Positions 17,074 to 25,241 of a stretch of DNA of 64,000 nucleotides are shown here, piece by piece. A program made the translations under genes and the position numbers. Numbering within the stretch: position 1 is the stretch's first letter; the number at the start of each line of letters is the position of its first letter. The stretch is from NCBI GenBank assembly GCA_963205115.1, contig CAUJHV010000051.1:1-64000 (forward strand). The letters are read 5' to 3'. This DNA is from Pseudomonadota bacterium. Its GTDB lineage: Bacteria > Pseudomonadota > Gammaproteobacteria > Burkholderiales > Burkholderiaceae_C. The notes beneath the pieces were generated by a model, which did no database searches, had not been told where the DNA came from, and worked only from the letters and a program-made list of their open reading frames with translations.

Positions 17074-17862
17074 ATGGACCCTCGCCACAACCAGCTGCTC
17101 GCCGCTTTGCCCGATCTGGACTGGGCGCTCTGGCAGCCGCAACTCGAACGGATGCCGCTGCACTACGGTCAGGTGCTGTTCGAGTCGGGCAGCGCACCGG
17201 TCGGGGTCGTGTTCCCGACCACCGCGGTGGTGTCTTTGTCATCGATGACGCGCGACGGGGCTTCGGCCGAGTTCGCGCTTGTCGGCAACGAAGGCGTCGT
17301 CGGCATCTCGCTGTTCATGGGCGGCGGCACGATGCCCCATCGCGCGCTGGTTCAAAGCGCCGGGCAAGCCTGGCACCTGCCCGCGCCACGGGTCAGCGCC
17401 GCCGTCGCGCACGGCGGTGCGATGCTGAACCTGCTGTTGCGCTACACGCAGTCGCTGATCGTGATGACGACTCAAACCGCAGCCTGCAATCGCCACCACT
17501 CGATCGCGCAGCGATTGAGTCGACGCCTGCTGATGGGGCTGGATCGCGCGCAGTCCACCGAACTGGCCATGACGCATGAAGCGGCGGCCCACCTGCTGGG
17601 CGTGCGTCGTGAAGGCGTCACGGCCGCGGCGTTGAAACTGCAGCGCTCGGGCACCATCCGCTACCACCGCGGCTGCATAGAGATCCTCGATCGCCAGGCA
17701 CTGGAGCACCACGCCTGCGAATGCTATGCGGTGGCCAAGCGTGAGTATCAGCGTCTGCAAGCCGATGGCGATGGCCGCGCGAGGCACGCGGCCGCGCCAC
17801 GTGCGCTGGCAGACCGACGCCGCGTCCCGGTATCGGCAGATTCGGCTGCCACCCGCACATGA
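17074..17862 (+). CDS. Crp/Fnr-family transcription regulator
   Basis: 262 aa. N-terminal cyclic-nucleotide-binding-like domain (about 15-135: YGQVLFESGSAPVGVVFP, GNEGVVGISLFMGG) followed by a winged HTH (about 155-225) with EAAAHLLGVRREGVTAAALKL as the recognition region. It lacks FNR-type Cys residues at the N-terminus. The sub-type with RALVQSAG..W in the sensor domain is common in betaproteobacteria and its ligand is unknown. It is the only DNA-binding regulator of this kind in the stress block, so it may control neighbouring genes. Confidence 0.9.
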   Translation: MDPRHNQLLAALPDLDWALWQPQLERMPLHYGQVLFESGSAPVGVVFPTTAVVSLSSMTRDGASAEFALVGNEGVVGISLFMGGGTMPHRALVQSAGQAWHLPAPRVSAAVAHGGAMLNLLLRYTQSLIVMTTQTAACNRHHSIAQRLSRRLLMGLDRAQSTELAMTHEAAAHLLGVRREGVTAAALKLQRSGTIRYHRGCIEILDRQALEHHACECYAVAKREYQRLQADGDGRARHAAAPRALADRRRVPVSADSAATRT

Positions 17863-18567
17863 GCCCCGCTGCCTGCTGCCCAGCATGGACACCATCGCGA
17901 TGATCGTCCTGGTCCCTGGTCCGCTGAGTTGCAGAAGCTGTTCATCGAGGCCTGGGACCGGCAGAAGGGGCCGCCCTTGGCCGACCGGAACTGCCTTCCG
18001 CCGCCGCAAGTGATGGGCCGCCAGGTGGTGCGCGCGATCGGCAGTTCTCCCGACGGGGCGTACAGCCTGATCTACGCCACGCTGCTGTCAGCCATCGGCA
18101 GCGCGGAGACCAGCGTGCGCATCACCAACGCGTACTTCGTGCCCGACCCGCAACTGCAGGCCGCGCTCGAAGCCGCGGCAGCGCGGGGTGTCGACGTGAA
18201 GCTGATCCTGCCCAGCCTGACCGACTCCTGGCTCGTCCTCCACGCCGGCCGCGGCTTCTACGAGCGGCTGCTTGCCGCAGGCGTGAAGATCCACGAGCGG
18301 CGCGGCGTGATCCTGCACGCGAAGACGGCGCTCGTCGACGGCGTGTGGGCCTCGGTCGGCTCGACCAATCTCGACTGACGCAGCTTCCTGCACAACCACG
18401 AACTGAACGCCGTCGTTCTGGGTGCCGCGTTCGGATGCCAGGTGCAGGCGATGTTCGAGCGCGACATGGCCGCGTCAGACGCGATCACGCTCGACGCGTG
18501 GCGCCGCCGCCCGCTCGACCCGCGGGCCAAGGCGTGGTTCGCGCGGGCCTGGGCGTACTGGCTGTGA
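17863..18567 (+). pseudogene. Phospholipase D/cardiolipin synthase fragment with nonsense codon
   Basis: One frame reads through from about 17890 (PWSAELQKLFIEAWDRQ) to TGA at 18565. It contains the second half of a PLD-superfamily cardiolipin synthase: RITNAYFVPD, DVKLILPS, HAKTALVDGVWASVGSTNLD (HKD motif 2), then an in-frame TGA at 18376 exactly where the family has Trp (NLDWRSF), then RSFLHNHELNAVVLG to the end. The first catalytic HKD domain and N-terminus are missing. Both the 5' truncation and the TGG-to-TGA change indicate an inactive relic. It follows the Crp gene in the same frame. Confidence 0.85.
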
Positions 18568-18573
18568 GGGGCG

Positions 18574-18595
18574 GGCGTAGGTGGCCCCCTACGCC
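18574..18595. terminator. Hairpin after the PLD relic
   Basis: Perfect 8-bp stem GGCGTAGG/CCTACGCC with a 6-base loop, 7 bp after the relic's stop codon. No T-run follows. Likely a transcript 3' end of the old gene. Confidence 0.45.
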
Positions 18596-18724
18596 GACAG
18601 GGCGCCAGCGATGACGATCGCGGTGGCGCTGCGCCGATGCACGGTGCGGCGACTGGCGAGCAGAGTCGACGCCAGACACCCGTGTCGGGTGCCCTTGCCC
18701 ACGCTCACGCCAAGAGGTTCTTCC

Positions 18725-19165
18725 ATGTATGCGCACCGTCTTGCTCTTCTGTGTTCCGTTTCGGCGCTCGCGCTGATCTCGGCCTGCTCGTCCAGCCCAC
18801 CGCGCATGGAGACCAGCCGCGGCGGCCCGGTGGCCAACGAAGTGCAGTACGGAAACGTCAGCGGCATCGACGTCGTCGCGAGCGGATCGCGTGGCGCCGG
18901 CGGTGCGGTGCTTGGCGCGGTGATCGGCGCCGTGGTCGGCAACCAGATCGGCAGCGGCACTGGCCGGGCGGCAGCCACGGGCCTGGGCGCCGTGGGCGGT
19001 GCTGTGATCGGCAACAAGCTGCAAAAGCGCAACGAGAGCGACGTCTACCGCATCAGCGTTCGGCTGGACAACGGCAGCACGGCGGCGTTCGACTACAGCA
19101 GCCTCGGTGATCTGCGCGTGGGTGACCGCGTCCAGGTGCAGGGCGGACAGTTGCATCGCCTGTGA
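18725..19165 (+). CDS. Glycine-zipper outer-membrane lipoprotein (SlyB/Pcp-like)
   Basis: 146 aa. Signal peptide with lipobox ISAC (Cys at about 21). The middle is a glycine-zipper 2TM segment: GGAVLGAVIGAVVGNQIG then AATGLGAVGGAVIGNKLQ, followed by a basic linker and a small beta region (YRISVRLDNGSTAAFDY, LRVGDRVQVQGGQL). This order is that of SlyB/Pcp/OsmB-like envelope stress lipoproteins, which in E. coli ring outer-membrane proteins under stress. Start at 18725 matches the signal peptide. Confidence 0.9.
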   Translation: MYAHRLALLCSVSALALISACSSSPPRMETSRGGPVANEVQYGNVSGIDVVASGSRGAGGAVLGAVIGAVVGNQIGSGTGRAAATGLGAVGGAVIGNKLQKRNESDVYRISVRLDNGSTAAFDYSSLGDLRVGDRVQVQGGQLHRL

Positions 19166-19395
19166 TGCCCAGCCCGGCCAGGCAGGTGGGTCCCGGGCGA
19201 AGTTAACGGCCGCGTTGTGTTCGCTTGCGCACGGACTGCTCGGTCCGTGGGGCTTACAAGCAAGCCTTCGCCGCATATCCACGAGGCCCTCGAGATGAAC
19301 CGCCACCCATCGGCCGCCGCGCCTGCCGCTGATGTCCCACGCTGCGCCGGCGCTGCGCGCACCCGTGACAGGCGCGTTCGGCTGCAGGCCGATCG

Positions 19396-19884
19396 ATGAC
19401 GCACCGTTCTTCGTCAGAAGTTCGCGAGACCCTGGCTCGCTTCGCGCTCCAAATCAACGGGCTCGACGACCGTATTGCGGAACAGGCGCCTCGAAGCCGC
19501 GGCGCGCCGCGTGACCGCGGACCGACACTGCACGCCAGCGAGGTGACGATCGACGACTGGGACGCCTTGCTCGATGCGGTCAAGGCCAGACTCAGGCATG
19601 CGGCAGGCCATGCAGGCACCGGGCTGTTCGAGGGGCCCGCTGCGCCATCCCGCACTCTGGTGCTCGAATGCGTCGATGCGCTCGAACTCTTGCACGCCGC
19701 GCTGGACGACCGACGCCTGCGCCAGCACACAGGCGAGGCGTCCGAGGCCCGACGGGGCATCGCGGGCGCGCACGAGCGCGAGCCAGCCGTCAATCCGCAG
19801 CCGGACCTGGCGGCCGACTCGGGCGCCCTTCGACCAGCGCCAGCAGGAGCTGCGGCAGCATGCCCGCGAACAGGGCCGACGTGA
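19396..19884 (+). CDS. Hypothetical protein
   Basis: 162 aa from ATG 19396. No recognised domain. The N-terminal part (VRETLARFALQINGLDDRIAE) and the middle (TIDDWDALLDAVKARLRH, VLECVDALELLHAAL) look like amphipathic helices of a soluble protein; the last 40 residues are low complexity and overlap the end of the convergent minus-strand gene by 95 bp. High third-position GC over the first 120 codons supports coding. The C-terminal extension may not be real. Moderate confidence only. Confidence 0.5.
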   Translation: MTHRSSSEVRETLARFALQINGLDDRIAEQAPRSRGAPRDRGPTLHASEVTIDDWDALLDAVKARLRHAAGHAGTGLFEGPAAPSRTLVLECVDALELLHAALDDRRLRQHTGEASEARRGIAGAHEREPAVNPQPDLAADSGALRPAPAGAAAACPRTGPT

Positions 19885-20257
19885 CGGGTCTGCGCCACGG
19901 CGCCGCCCAGACCAGCAGTCCTCCCAGCACCAGCGCGCCGGCGACCAGCCCCCAGGGGTGGCGTGCGGCCAGTGGCTTGAGGGCCGTGGTGGCCGCGCCT
20001 GCGGCCACGGTGGCGACGGCACGCAAGGGATGACCGGACCACCTGCGGCGGATCATGGCCACCAGGATGGCCACACCCGGGATGTCCGTCAGTGCATCGA
20101 GCCCGGTTTGCGCGGCTGCGCGGGCCGGCCGAAGGCCACCATCGCCAGGCTCTGGCGGCGCGTGGCCGAGCGACAGGCGCAGTTGCTCGCGCGACCGGGA
20201 CAGGCGCGCCGCGGGCGTCTCCAGCGCGTTGCTCACTGGACCCACTTCCGCGCTCAT
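19790..20257 (-). CDS. YqjK-like hypothetical membrane protein
   Basis: 155 aa. Start at 20257, whose ATG overlaps the stop of the upstream gene (ATGA). An Arg-rich N-terminal part (RLSRSREQLRLSL) is followed by IPGVAILVAMIRRRWSGHPLR and one or two hydrophobic helices (VAAGAATTALKPLAARHPWGLVAGALVLGGLLVWAAPW). This layout resembles YqjK and related proteins encoded next to YqjE/ElaB-type genes. Third gene of a minus-strand operon with DUF883 and YqjE-like genes. Function unknown; inner-membrane location likely. Confidence 0.75.
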   Translation of the reverse strand: MSAEVGPVSNALETPAARLSRSREQLRLSLGHAPPEPGDGGLRPARAAAQTGLDALTDIPGVAILVAMIRRRWSGHPLRAVATVAAGAATTALKPLAARHPWGLVAGALVLGGLLVWAAPWRRPVTSALFAGMLPQLLLALVEGRPSRPPGPAAD

Positions 20258-20634
20258 GCCGGTGCCGATTCGCGCAACAACTCGATGTCGGCCCGGACCT
20301 GCTGGCGCAGGGTCGCGAAGGCCTCCTGTTCGCGGCCACGGCGCGTGGCCAGCGCGCAGACCAGGCCCACGAGCAAGGGCAGCGCGGGTACCGCGACGAG
20401 CGCCCAGGGGGCGCGCCCCACGGCCGTGGGCGTGATGGCCCACAGCATCACCGCCACGCCAGCCAGCACCATGCCGACGCACAGGCTGCCCAGCGACAGG
20501 GCCGCCAACCAGGCGCTGCGCTTGTAGGCAGCCGAGATGCGCGGCATCTCGGCCGAAACGAGCGCGGCATAGGCCTCGGCATGCTCGGCGAGCAATTGCG
20601 GCCGCGTCGCGATCAGATGGAACAAGGCGTGCAT
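20254..20634 (-). CDS. YqjE-like phage-holin-type membrane protein
   Basis: 126 aa with two clear transmembrane helices (about 40-65 and 70-95), connected by TAVGRAPWAL, then a charged C-terminal helix (RGREQEAFATLRQQVRADIELLRE). This matches the YqjE/phage holin superfamily III-like family (DUF1469). In enterobacteria yqjD-yqjE-yqjK form an operon linked to stationary phase and ribosome hibernation at the membrane; the DUF883 (YqjD/ElaB) partner is encoded 28 bp upstream here, which supports the analogy. Confidence 0.85.
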   Translation of the reverse strand: MHALFHLIATRPQLLAEHAEAYAALVSAEMPRISAAYKRSAWLAALSLGSLCVGMVLAGVAVMLWAITPTAVGRAPWALVAVPALPLLVGLVCALATRRGREQEAFATLRQQVRADIELLRESAPA

Positions 20635-20662
20635 GACGAAGGGCCCGCGGCGTCACGCGACA

Positions 20663-21004
20663 TCAGGTGCGATCGCGCGAACGGGTCAGCAGCCCCACGA
20701 GGGCCATCAAGGCGGCGCCAGTCGCCGCGGCGATCAACATCGCCTTCAGCGGCTCGTGCTTGATGTACAGGGCCGTGCTGTCGCTGACGCGCAGGGCGCT
20801 GTCGCGCAGGCCCACCGAGGTGTCGCGCAGCGCGCGCGCCCCCTGTTGCGCGAGGGCGCCGGCCTGGTGGCCCGCCTGGTCGAGCAAGGCCGCGGCCTCG
20901 CGCCGAGCCTCGCGCAGGGAGGCCGGCGTCGATGTCTCGTTTGTCGGCGGCGGGGGTTGATCCGTGAGGCCGCGTGTGAGTTCGGGAATGTCGGTGGTGT
21001 TCAT
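20663..21004 (-). CDS. DUF883 (ElaB/YqjD-like) membrane-anchored protein
   Basis: 113 aa. A Pro-rich N-terminus is followed by an Ala-rich amphipathic helix (about 30-75, ALLDQAGHQAGALAQQGARAL) and a C-terminal membrane anchor (LKAMLIAAATGAALMALVGLL) ending in basic residues. This is the DUF883/ElaB/YqjD plan: an inner-membrane tail-anchored protein, which in E. coli binds ribosomes in stationary phase. Start at 21004. It leads the DUF883-YqjE-YqjK triplet and follows the DUF1328 gene by 38 bp. Confidence 0.88.
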   Translation of the reverse strand: MNTTDIPELTRGLTDQPPPPTNETSTPASLREARREAAALLDQAGHQAGALAQQGARALRDTSVGLRDSALRVSDSTALYIKHEPLKAMLIAAATGAALMALVGLLTRSRDRT

Positions 21005-21042
21005 GGTTTGTCCGTGTTGATGCAAGAGGGCGGCGCAGGCGT

Positions 21043-21210
21043 TCAGGTCTTGCGCACGATGAGTCCGTACAGGAAGGTCGCCACCGCCAGCACGACGAAG
21101 ACATAGAAGAGGATCTTGGCGATGCCCACTGCGCCCGCGGCGATGCCGCCGAAACCGAACACGGCAGCGACCAAGGCGATGACGAGGAAGACGACGGCAT
21201 AGTGCAACAT
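21043..21210 (-). CDS. DUF1328 small membrane protein (YtjA-like)
   Basis: 55 aa. Start at 21210 gives MLHYAVVFLVIALVAAVFGF followed by GGIAAGAVGIAKILFYVFVVL, the exact DUF1328 pattern of two short transmembrane helices with a Gly-rich turn. Small stress-associated membrane protein of unknown mechanism, often near BON and DUF3309 genes. Likely first gene of the DUF1328-DUF883-YqjE-YqjK run. Confidence 0.92.
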   Translation of the reverse strand: MLHYAVVFLVIALVAAVFGFGGIAAGAVGIAKILFYVFVVLAVATFLYGLIVRKT

Positions 21211-21345
21211 GGGGTGACTCCGAAGCGGCGGGAGGAGCACCGAGTCTCATCCGGTGTCCATCGCCCGGCGATCGGTGGCGCGGCCGCGCTGCCGTCGGCC
21301 AAGCACGCGTGGCGCCGTAGGCGTGCGCTGACAGGCCCCAGGGCT

Positions 21346-22698
21346 TCACGAGCTGATGGCCGGCTGCGGCAGCAGCACCGACACCGTGGTGCCCTGGCCG
21401 GGCGCCGATTGCACGGTCAAGCTGCCGTTCTCGGCCTCCACGCGGTAGCGCATCCCGAGCAGACCGAAGGCCGAGGTCGGCGGCCGGGACGTGTCGAAGC
21501 CCACCCCGTCGTCACGCACCGACACCTCGACACGCCCATCGCGCGGCGCCAGGCTGATCCAGGCCTGACTCGCTTTGGCGTGCTTGCTGAGATTGGTGAT
21601 GGCCTCCTGCACCAGGCGGTAGACCACCAGTTCGGCGGTCGCCGACAGCCGCACCGGCTGCAGGGCGCAGCGCACCCGGACCCCCGAGCGCTCGCCGAAC
21701 TCGCGAACCAGTATCTCGATCGCCGCCTGCAGACCGAGGTTGGCCAGCGTCGAGGGCCGCAGGTCTTCGATGATGCGCCGGCCCAGCGCGATGCTGCTGT
21801 CAAGTGCGCTCACCAAGTGGGCCAGGCGTTCCTGGGCTTCGGGCGCCGTGGCGCCCAGGCGCGAACGGATGCGTGCGGCGTCGAGCTTGGCCGAGGTGAG
21901 CAGCGAGCCCAACTCGTCGTGCAGATCGCGGGCCAGGCGGTTGCGCTCGTCCTCGCGCGCGCTCAGCAGGTGGCGCGTCAGGTCGGTCAGCTGCTCGGTA
22001 CGCTGCCGGACCTCGATCTCGAGGCGCTCGTGCTCGGCCTGTGCCAAACGTTTGAGTTCAGCTTGATGGCTCTGCGTGGCCAGCCCGTGACGCAGGTAGA
22101 AATACAGCGCCAACAGTCCGATCAGGCTCAGGCAGGCCACACCCAGTCGGCTCAGCGTCAGTGAACTCAGGAGTTCGGTGCCGTGCACGACGCGTTGCTG
22201 CGTGTCCTTCGCGAGCAGGTCGGCCGTCAGGGCGCGTACGGCTTCCATCGGCGCATGACCCCGGTCTTCCGAGAAGAGGGACAGTGCGGCCCCGCCCTGG
22301 CCCGCCTCGCGAAGGCGGATCGTCCGCGCCAACTCTTCGAGCCTGATCTCGGTGGCCCGACGCAATGAAGCCAGGGTGGGCTGCAGATGCGGCGCGTCGG
22401 CATAGCCCGCGTCGAGTGCGTCGAGTGACTCGGCGACCGTCTTGACCCCGCCGGCGTAGGGCTGCAGGTCGCTCTTGCGGCCGGTGAGCAGGAAGCCGCG
22501 CTGGGACGTCTCGGCTTCGAGCATGCCGATCAGCAGGGTGCGCAGGGCAATGCGCTCCTGCTGGCCTTCGGCCAGGCGCTCGATCGCAGCGCGTGACTGC
22601 CAGTAGCTGGCTTCGCTGACGACGACCAGGGCCGCGCCGGCCAGCAGGGCAAGCCCACAGATCACCGGATTGCGCTTGACGACGGTCCAGGCGTTCAT
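21346..22698 (-). CDS. Membrane sensor histidine kinase, CHASE3-like, NarL/UhpB type
   Basis: 450 aa. One transmembrane helix at about 12-30, a periplasmic helical region with ETSQRGFLLTGR (the CHASE3 signature), a second helix at about 180-200, a coiled coil, then a HisKA_3 dimerisation domain with the phospho-His in RDLHDELGSLL and a HATPase domain (QEAITNLSKHAKA, VRDDGVGFD, GLLGMRYRVE). Such kinases phosphorylate LuxR-type response regulators, and one is encoded divergently 14 bp away. GGGAG before the ATG supports the start. The stimulus is unknown; CHASE3 sensors in this setting are likely stress-linked. Confidence 0.93.
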   Translation of the reverse strand: MNAWTVVKRNPVICGLALLAGAALVVVSEASYWQSRAAIERLAEGQQERIALRTLLIGMLEAETSQRGFLLTGRKSDLQPYAGGVKTVAESLDALDAGYADAPHLQPTLASLRRATEIRLEELARTIRLREAGQGGAALSLFSEDRGHAPMEAVRALTADLLAKDTQQRVVHGTELLSSLTLSRLGVACLSLIGLLALYFYLRHGLATQSHQAELKRLAQAEHERLEIEVRQRTEQLTDLTRHLLSAREDERNRLARDLHDELGSLLTSAKLDAARIRSRLGATAPEAQERLAHLVSALDSSIALGRRIIEDLRPSTLANLGLQAAIEILVREFGERSGVRVRCALQPVRLSATAELVVYRLVQEAITNLSKHAKASQAWISLAPRDGRVEVSVRDDGVGFDTSRPPTSAFGLLGMRYRVEAENGSLTVQSAPGQGTTVSVLLPQPAISS

Positions 22699-22712
22699 CG
22701 GCGGGAACTCCC

Positions 22713-23387
22713 ATGAAAGGTGCGATCATGCAGCGCAGGCCTCCCGAACACCGCATGATCCGAATTGCCATCGTCGACGACCACGCCCTGGTGCGTGCGG
22801 GTCTGCGTCAATTCTTTGCCGATCAGATCGATTTCGCGGTGGTCGGCGAGGCCGCCAGCGGCCGCGAAGCGATGGACATCGTGCGCACGGCCGAGGTCGA
22901 CGTGATGGTCCTTGACATCGGCATGCCCGGCCAGAGCGGTGTCGACACGCTGGTCGCGATCCGCGCCCGCGCGCCGGATCTGCCGGTGCTGATCCTCAGT
23001 GGCTATGCCGAGGAGCACTACGCGACCACGCTGCTGCGCCACGGTGCCAGCGGCTACCTGAACAAGGACTGCGACCCCGAGGAGATCGTGCGGGCCATCC
23101 GAACCGTGGCGCGCGGCCGCCGCTACATCACCGCGGCAGTGGCCGAGCGCCTGGCCGATGGGCTGCGTGCCGGCGGCGACGCGCCGCTGCACGAGCAGTT
23201 GTCGGAGCGGGAGTTGCAGGTCTTCCTGCGCCTGGCCAAGGGCGAGACCGTGGGCCACATCGCCGAGGGCATGTCGCTGAGCGTGAAGACGGTCAGCACC
23301 TACCGCACGCGGGTGATGGAAAAGCTGCAATTGGCCTCCAACAGCGACCTGACCTACTACGCGCTGAAGAATGGCCTGATCCAGTAG
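22713..23387 (+). CDS. LuxR/NarL-type response regulator
   Basis: 224 aa from ATG 22713, but ATG 22728 (with AAAGG 8 bp before it) or ATG 22755 directly before IRIAIVDDH are alternatives; the domain begins only at 22755. Receiver domain: IAIVDDHALVR, phospho-Asp in MVLDIGMPG, LSGYAEEHY and the Lys in YLNKDC. LuxR HTH at the C-terminus: LSERELQVFLRLAKGETVGHIAEGMSLSVKTVSTYRTRVMEKL (quoted in part: VKTVSTYRTR). Cognate of the divergent histidine kinase. The intergenic space is so short that each promoter must lie within the other gene's 5' end or the true starts lie further in. Confidence 0.93.
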   Translation: MKGAIMQRRPPEHRMIRIAIVDDHALVRAGLRQFFADQIDFAVVGEAASGREAMDIVRTAEVDVMVLDIGMPGQSGVDTLVAIRARAPDLPVLILSGYAEEHYATTLLRHGASGYLNKDCDPEEIVRAIRTVARGRRYITAAVAERLADGLRAGGDAPLHEQLSERELQVFLRLAKGETVGHIAEGMSLSVKTVSTYRTRVMEKLQLASNSDLTYYALKNGLIQ

Positions 23388-23393
23388 CGGGGT

Positions 23394-23825
23394 TCAGATC
23401 CGGCCGAGGCCTTTGGCGCCGTTGGCGCCGCCACGCGCCGCCAGTTCCGTGGCCAGACGGCCGCAGTAGGCGATCAGGGCGTCGATTTCATTGGACTTGT
23501 CGAACACCCGGTCGGCACCCAGATCGGCACACTTGCGCCGCATGTCCTGCGTGGCGTAGTTGCTGAGGACAATCATCTTGCGCGGTCGCACCTGGGCCCG
23601 CGACTGCGCGGCTCGCAGGACGCCGAGGCCCGAGCCCCCCTTGAGGAAGATGTCGACGATCACCAGGTCGACCATCTGATCGGTCTGGTTCAGCCACTGC
23701 GTTGCCGTGAACTCGTCCTCGGCAGAGCCAACCACCTCGACGGGCGCCAGCTCTTCGAGGGTGGCGATCAGGTTCTCGCGGATCATCGGACTGTCTTCGA
23801 CGATGTAGGTCTTGAGCGCAGTCAT
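23394..23825 (-). CDS. Single-domain response regulator
   Basis: 143 aa. Start at 23825 puts the domain at residue 3: TYIVEDSPMIR, phospho-Asp in LVIVDIFLKGGSG, LSNYAT, then the conserved Lys in VFDKSNEIDALI. No output domain. CheY-like stand-alone receivers act through protein contacts or phosphotransfer. Convergent with the LuxR regulator gene (6 bp between stops), so it is a likely third component of the same signalling module. Confidence 0.9.
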   Translation of the reverse strand: MTALKTYIVEDSPMIRENLIATLEELAPVEVVGSAEDEFTATQWLNQTDQMVDLVIVDIFLKGGSGLGVLRAAQSRAQVRPRKMIVLSNYATQDMRRKCADLGADRVFDKSNEIDALIAYCGRLATELAARGGANGAKGLGRI

Positions 23826-24011
23826 GGACGGTCGTTGGGTTCGCAGTCCGTGAGGCGAACGGGACTTGTGCGTAGTCTGCACCGCGGTCATGCGCGACAC
23901 CACCGGCGTTGGCCGCGCGGGCTTGTCGGACGTGTCCTACAGGGCCGGCGATGGGCGCATTCCGATCGAACGGCCCGCGCCGACGGCGGCCAGCATCGGT
24001 GAGGCAGGACG

Positions 24012-24515
24012 CTAGTCTGCGGGTACCGCCGGTACTGCAGGTACTGCAGGTACTGCGGGTACTGCGGGTACTGCAGGTACTGCGGGTGCGGCGGAAGGTT
24101 CGCGCGTCACGAGTTCGCGGTAGATGCCGCCGCCGGCCACGCTGCCGCTCGTCGTGCCGCCGCCCTTCATGCGCGACACGCAGTCGCCGCGGTCGGGTTC
24201 CGACAGGCGCTCACAGCGCTTGAGTGCGTTGCGCGCAAAGCGTCCCGGGTCCGGATCGATCGTCACCGGCTCACGGCTGGCGCGGGCCGTGCTCGCGTCG
24301 CTGAGGCATTCGTCCTTGTCGCCGACATAGCGCCGGCTGAGGCAGACCGCGGCGTCGCGTTGATAGCGCGCTTCGGACTGGGCTGCCGCCGAAGCGCCGG
24401 CCGCCAGGGCCGGCAAGGCACTGCATGCCCCCGCCAGCAAGATCAGGGCACCCGCCACATGCACGTGCTTGAGTAGAAGCTTGTTCATTCGATATTCCAG
24501 TGTGTTGGTCGTCAT
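24012..24515 (-). CDS. Secreted small protein with VPA repeat tail
   Basis: 167 aa from ATG 24515, which overlaps the upstream stop as ATGA; ATG 24488 is an alternative giving 158 aa and a shorter n-region. The signal peptide core is VAGALILLAGACSALPALAAGA. The mature part has four Cys (AVCLSRRYVGDKDECLSD, LKRCERLSEPDRGDCVSRMKGGG), a pattern seen in small periplasmic proteins of Burkholderiales, and ends in a run of VPA triplets made by a 9-bp tandem repeat. Function unknown. Confidence 0.78.
   Translation of the reverse strand: MTTNTLEYRMNKLLLKHVHVAGALILLAGACSALPALAAGASAAAQSEARYQRDAAVCLSRRYVGDKDECLSDASTARASREPVTIDPDPGRFARNALKRCERLSEPDRGDCVSRMKGGGTTSGSVAGGGIYRELVTREPSAAPAVPAVPAVPAVPAVPAVPAVPAD
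24019..24090 (-). repeat. 9-bp tandem repeat encoding a VPA tail
   Basis: Eight near-identical 9-bp units (GTACYGSMG on the plus strand) at the 3' end of the preceding gene encode Val-Pro-Ala triplets. Unit gain or loss would change tail length without frameshift. Confidence 0.88.
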
Positions 24516-24841
24516 GGGTGGATGGTGTCGAGGACTTCGACGGCGATCTGGGCGCGGCAAGTCAGGCGTTGGGAAGCGAACTGCTGGATGCTGCAGCGCC
24601 ACTCGCGCTCGGCACGAGCGGCAACGGCTCGGCTGCGTGATTCGCCCCGTTGAACGCTCGCCAGAACAAGCTGCACAAAGGCCAGCAGCAAGCTGAACGC
24701 CAGCACGGTGGCCAGCACGCCGGGCAAGCGCCGGCCCCACCGCGCCTGCCAGCCGGTCTTGCACCACAGGTTGCCCTGGCGCCGCGCGGAAGTGAGCCTG
24801 CGGGAGGCTCTATCCAACTGCCCGTATTCCAAGGTGTTCAT
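24512..24841 (-). CDS. Hypothetical single-pass membrane protein
   Basis: 109 aa from ATG 24841. A basic N-terminus (LTSARRQGNLWCKTGW) leads to one transmembrane helix (LPGVLATVLAFSLLLAFVQLVLA) and a periplasmic Arg-rich part with two Cys (WRCSIQQFASQRLTCRAQI). No family recognised. Its first residues NTLEY are repeated at the start of the downstream gene (MTTNTLEY), suggesting local duplication of the initiation region. The two genes overlap by ATGA and should be co-expressed. Confidence 0.7.
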   Translation of the reverse strand: MNTLEYGQLDRASRRLTSARRQGNLWCKTGWQARWGRRLPGVLATVLAFSLLLAFVQLVLASVQRGESRSRAVAARAEREWRCSIQQFASQRLTCRAQIAVEVLDTIHP

Positions 24842-25241
24842 GGCCGATGACTCGAGTCGGTTCGCAGGGTGCGATCTACCGTGCACCGATGCTGAGCGCA
24901 CGGTGCGAGTCGCGCCATCGGACGAGCAGCGCTGCGCGTGTAGGACGGCGCCCGTGGTGCCGCGCGGCTGCCTGTTCCGGCTTTGCTCTCGAAGCGGGAT
25001 ACACCGCGCTCGCCGGTGCACGAACGCGCGCCACTCGAACGTCGCGCCGAAGCCGCTCAACACGGGTGCGGCTATCTAGCGACTGTTCGAGTCTCTCTGT
25101 CGAAGCGGCTCTCCGTGGCAACCCGGTAGGTCATGCACTTGGCGCTCAGCACGCGCAGGCCGCCGGTGATGCGGAGTCCATCGGTGACCTTGACCACGAA
25201 GTCGGCCTACAGGCCGATGTCGGGGGTCAAGGCGTAGCTGA
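24842..25241. other. 400-bp gap up to the second yicC repeat
   Basis: No supported gene. On the minus strand about 25090-25240 has a readable stretch interrupted by a stop (TGA at about 25206) that could be the end of a lost gene; I cannot assign it. The segment marks the right edge of the 12.4-kb accessory block. Confidence 0.45.

Noticed and set aside
24019..24090. Tandem 9-bp units considered as a CRISPR array or origin iterons
   Set aside because: Units are contiguous without spacers, lie in frame within a coding region and encode VPA triplets.
25090..25240. Minus-strand reading frame ending at the second yicC repeat
   Set aside because: It is interrupted by a stop and matches no family I recognise; too short to annotate.
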